In this document: positions 62,378-64,000 of the stretch, piece by piece | How the letters are laid out: each line of letters opens with the position of its first letter | Numbering within the stretch: the stretch's first letter is position 1 | Assembly: GCF_002198735.1 (NCBI RefSeq) | Contig: NZ_MWLO01000117.1 | Location: forward strand, 1-64,000 | Source: Ideonella sp. A 288 | Lineage (GTDB): Bacteria > Pseudomonadota > Gammaproteobacteria > Burkholderiales > Burkholderiaceae_C | Direction: 5' to 3' | Length of the DNA stretch: 64,000 nucleotides | Notes under the pieces: model-generated | What the model was told of the DNA's origin: nothing | What the model saw: only the letters and a program-made list of their open reading frames with translations | Databases searched by the model: none | Made by a program: the position numbers and the translations under genes

Positions 62378-63907
62378 GTGAGGAATTTTGCCCGATCGTT
62401 GCCCCGTCACGCCCTTGGCCGGCGCGCTTGCCTGCTGGCGGCGGGCGCGTGGCTGGCCGAAGCGGCTCTGGCGGCCAAGGCCCCGGCCCCCAAGGTGCCG
62501 GTCGTGGTCGAGCCTGCCGTCGACTGGAGCAGCCTGCCTGCCGCGCTGAGGCCCGTGGTGGCGTCGGCAGGCCTGCCGCCGCACAGCATCGGCCTGATGG
62601 TGCAAGCCATGGGGCCGCGTGCCACACCGCTGGCCGCCTTGAATGCCGAGTTGCCGTTCCAACTGGCCTCGACGGCCAAGGTCGTCACCGTGCTGGCCGC
62701 GCTCGACCTGCTGGGGCCGCACTACCGCTGGCGCACCCATGCCTTCCTCAGCGGACCGATCCACGAGGGCCGCCTGCTCGGTGACCTGGTCATCGTGGGT
62801 GGGGGCAATGCCCACCTGCGTTCGTCCGACCTGCAGCAGTGGTTCGCGTCGATGCAGTCGCAGGGCTTGCGCGAGGTGTGGGGCGACATCGTGCTCGACC
62901 GCTTTGCGTTCCGACTGACCGAGCACGACCACGCCCATACGCCCGAACCCACCGCCGAGCGACCGCACCATGCGCGCCCCGACGCGCTGACGCTGGACGA
63001 AGGCGTGCTGCGCGTCGCCGTGCAGGCCGAACCCAAGGGCCCCCCGAGCGTCACGCTGACGCCGCCGATGGCACGCGTGCGTGTCGACAACGCGGTGTCG
63101 ACCAAGGGCCCGGGTTGCACGGTGTTTGCCCAGGCCACGCGCGACGCCGATTTTCCGCAGGTCAGCGTGCAGGGCCGATGGGGCCCGCAATGCGGCACCC
63201 GGGAACTGATCATGGCGCCGTGGTCGCACGGCGAGTTCAGCGTGCGTGCGGTCGAAGGCCTGTGGCGCGCGGCCGGAGGCAAGCTCAAGGGCCGTGTGAT
63301 CGACAAGCGCAGCCCCGACCGCGAATCTCCCCTGCCCACCGGGCCCGACGGCGAGGCCCTGCTGCCCTTCATGGTGCACCAGTCGGATGAACTGCCCGCG
63401 GTCATCCGCGACATCAACAAGACCAGCGACAACCTCGGGGCGCGCAACCTGATGCTGTCGCTGGCCAACGACTTCCCGAACCGGGCGGCGACGATGGCCG
63501 AGGCCCGGCGCCGCGTCGACACGTGGCTGCAGCGCCAGGGCCTGCAGCCTGGTGACATCGCGCTCGAAAATGGCTCGGGGCTGTCGCGCGAGGAACGCGG
63601 CAAGCCGCGCGCCATGGTTCACCTGCTGCGGCGCGCCTGGGCATCCACCCAGTCGAAGGCCTTCGTCGATTCCCTGCCGGTGGCCGGTGTCGACGGCACG
63701 CTGGCCAACCGCATGACCGACGGGCCTGCACGCGGCGTGGCTTTCCTGAAGACCGGCAGCCTCATCGACACCCGGGCACTGGCCGGCTACGTGCGCGCCC
63801 GCAGCGGCAAGGCCTATGCCGTCACCGCGCTGGTGAACCACCCCGAGGCACCCCGGGCCACCCCGGCCCTGGACGCCTTGATCGAGTGGGTGGCGACGAA
63901 CGGTTGA
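62378..63907 (+). CDS. dacB: D-alanyl-D-alanine carboxypeptidase/endopeptidase (PBP4 type)
   Basis: This periplasmic serine peptidase trims or cleaves peptidoglycan peptides. In 509 residues: a signal peptide with a twin-arginine-like GRRACLLAAG, the SxxK box S98-TAK, the SxN box TSDN (TSDNLGARNLML) and the KTG box FLKTGSLI. The insertion between the first two boxes is characteristic of class C low-mass PBPs. The start is GTG at 62378. It is followed by a strong hairpin and a convergent tRNA gene. Confidence 0.92.
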   Translation: MRNFARSLPRHALGRRACLLAAGAWLAEAALAAKAPAPKVPVVVEPAVDWSSLPAALRPVVASAGLPPHSIGLMVQAMGPRATPLAALNAELPFQLASTAKVVTVLAALDLLGPHYRWRTHAFLSGPIHEGRLLGDLVIVGGGNAHLRSSDLQQWFASMQSQGLREVWGDIVLDRFAFRLTEHDHAHTPEPTAERPHHARPDALTLDEGVLRVAVQAEPKGPPSVTLTPPMARVRVDNAVSTKGPGCTVFAQATRDADFPQVSVQGRWGPQCGTRELIMAPWSHGEFSVRAVEGLWRAAGGKLKGRVIDKRSPDRESPLPTGPDGEALLPFMVHQSDELPAVIRDINKTSDNLGARNLMLSLANDFPNRAATMAEARRRVDTWLQRQGLQPGDIALENGSGLSREERGKPRAMVHLLRRAWASTQSKAFVDSLPVAGVDGTLANRMTDGPARGVAFLKTGSLIDTRALAGYVRARSGKAYAVTALVNHPEAPRATPALDALIEWVATNG

Positions 63908-63923
63908 ATGCCGTCCGCCATAC

Positions 63924-63952
63924 GACACAGGGCCCGCGAGGGGCCCTTTGTC
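63924..63952. terminator. Terminator between dacB and tRNA-Gly
   Basis: A twelve-base stem (one mismatch) centred on AGGGCCC/GGGCCCT with a five-base loop is followed by TTGTC on the plus strand. It follows the dacB stop by 16 bases and, being symmetric, may serve the convergent tRNA too. Confidence 0.7.
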
Positions 63953-63957
63953 TTGTC

Positions 63958-64000
63958 TGGAGCGGGTGAAGGGAATCGAACCCTCGTATGAAGCTTGGGA
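63958..64000 (-). tRNA. tRNA-Gly (anticodon CCC), cut by the window edge
   Basis: On the minus strand the 3' half of a tRNA is visible. It shows the end of the anticodon loop CCCAA, stem GCTTC, variable ATACGA, T arm GGGTTCGATTCCC, acceptor strand CACCCGC, discriminator T and encoded CCA. It closely matches the 3' half of E. coli glyU. The 5' half lies outside the window. Confidence 0.88.

Overview
The window is about 64 kb of dense, GC-rich bacterial chromosome. Gene content points to a betaproteobacterium of the order Burkholderiales, probably near the Rubrivivax/Leptothrix/Ideonella group. The pointers are phaR and 3-hydroxybutyrate dehydrogenase, relA followed by tRNA-Val, an ompR/envZ pair, waaA facing a pcm-rhodanese-tolC cluster, and TAGAAT-type -10 boxes. 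This assignment is inference from gene content. I see no insertion sequence, prophage, CRISPR array or rRNA operon, and no gene-free stretch longer than about 300 bases.

Positions 1-18000 (+ strand) form a nucleoside and pyrimidine uptake and catabolism island. It has a BMP-type binding protein (cut by the left edge), a fused ATPase and two permeases, cytosine deaminase (codA), then a second ATPase plus two permeases without a binding protein. After a small membrane protein come cdd, purine nucleoside phosphorylase, deoA, a lipoprotein, deoC, a two-domain aldehyde dehydrogenase and a cupin protein. Imported nucleosides would be deaminated and phosphorolysed, and deoxyribose-5-phosphate cleaved by DeoC to glyceraldehyde-3-phosphate and acetaldehyde, which the dehydrogenase could oxidise.

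Positions 18193-28803 (- strand) read mfd-sppA-serB-psuG, then a cobalamin-binding protein adjoining a PAS-GGDEF-EAL protein. The cobalamin protein carries the full B12-binding signature and the W-x9-EH motif of CarH-type B12 photoreceptors. This pair is the most interesting part of the window: a candidate light-controlled cyclic-di-GMP switch.

Positions 28881-41003 hold ispD-ispF, ompR-envZ with a phospholipase-D-like lipoprotein, a SIMPL protein, 3-hydroxybutyrate dehydrogenase opposite an alpha/beta hydrolase, relA, tRNA-Val(GAC), an unrecognised 55-residue basic protein and an FAD oxidoreductase. Positions 41004-52490 hold phaR with a likely autoregulatory operator, rimO, a cystathionine beta-lyase-like gene, an FHA-GGDEF cyclase, argG, a DMT transporter, ogt, an Ada-AlkA fusion, a phosphohexomutase and waaA.

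Positions 52521-59998 (- strand) read tetR, membrane fusion protein, RND pump, pcm, rhodanese, tolC, so all three parts of an efflux pump and its probable repressor lie in one directon. A TetR-like operator sits between tetR and the divergent uppP. The right end has an L7/L12-like membrane protein, trmB, a PBP4-type dacB, a strong hairpin and a tRNA-Gly(CCC) cut by the window edge.
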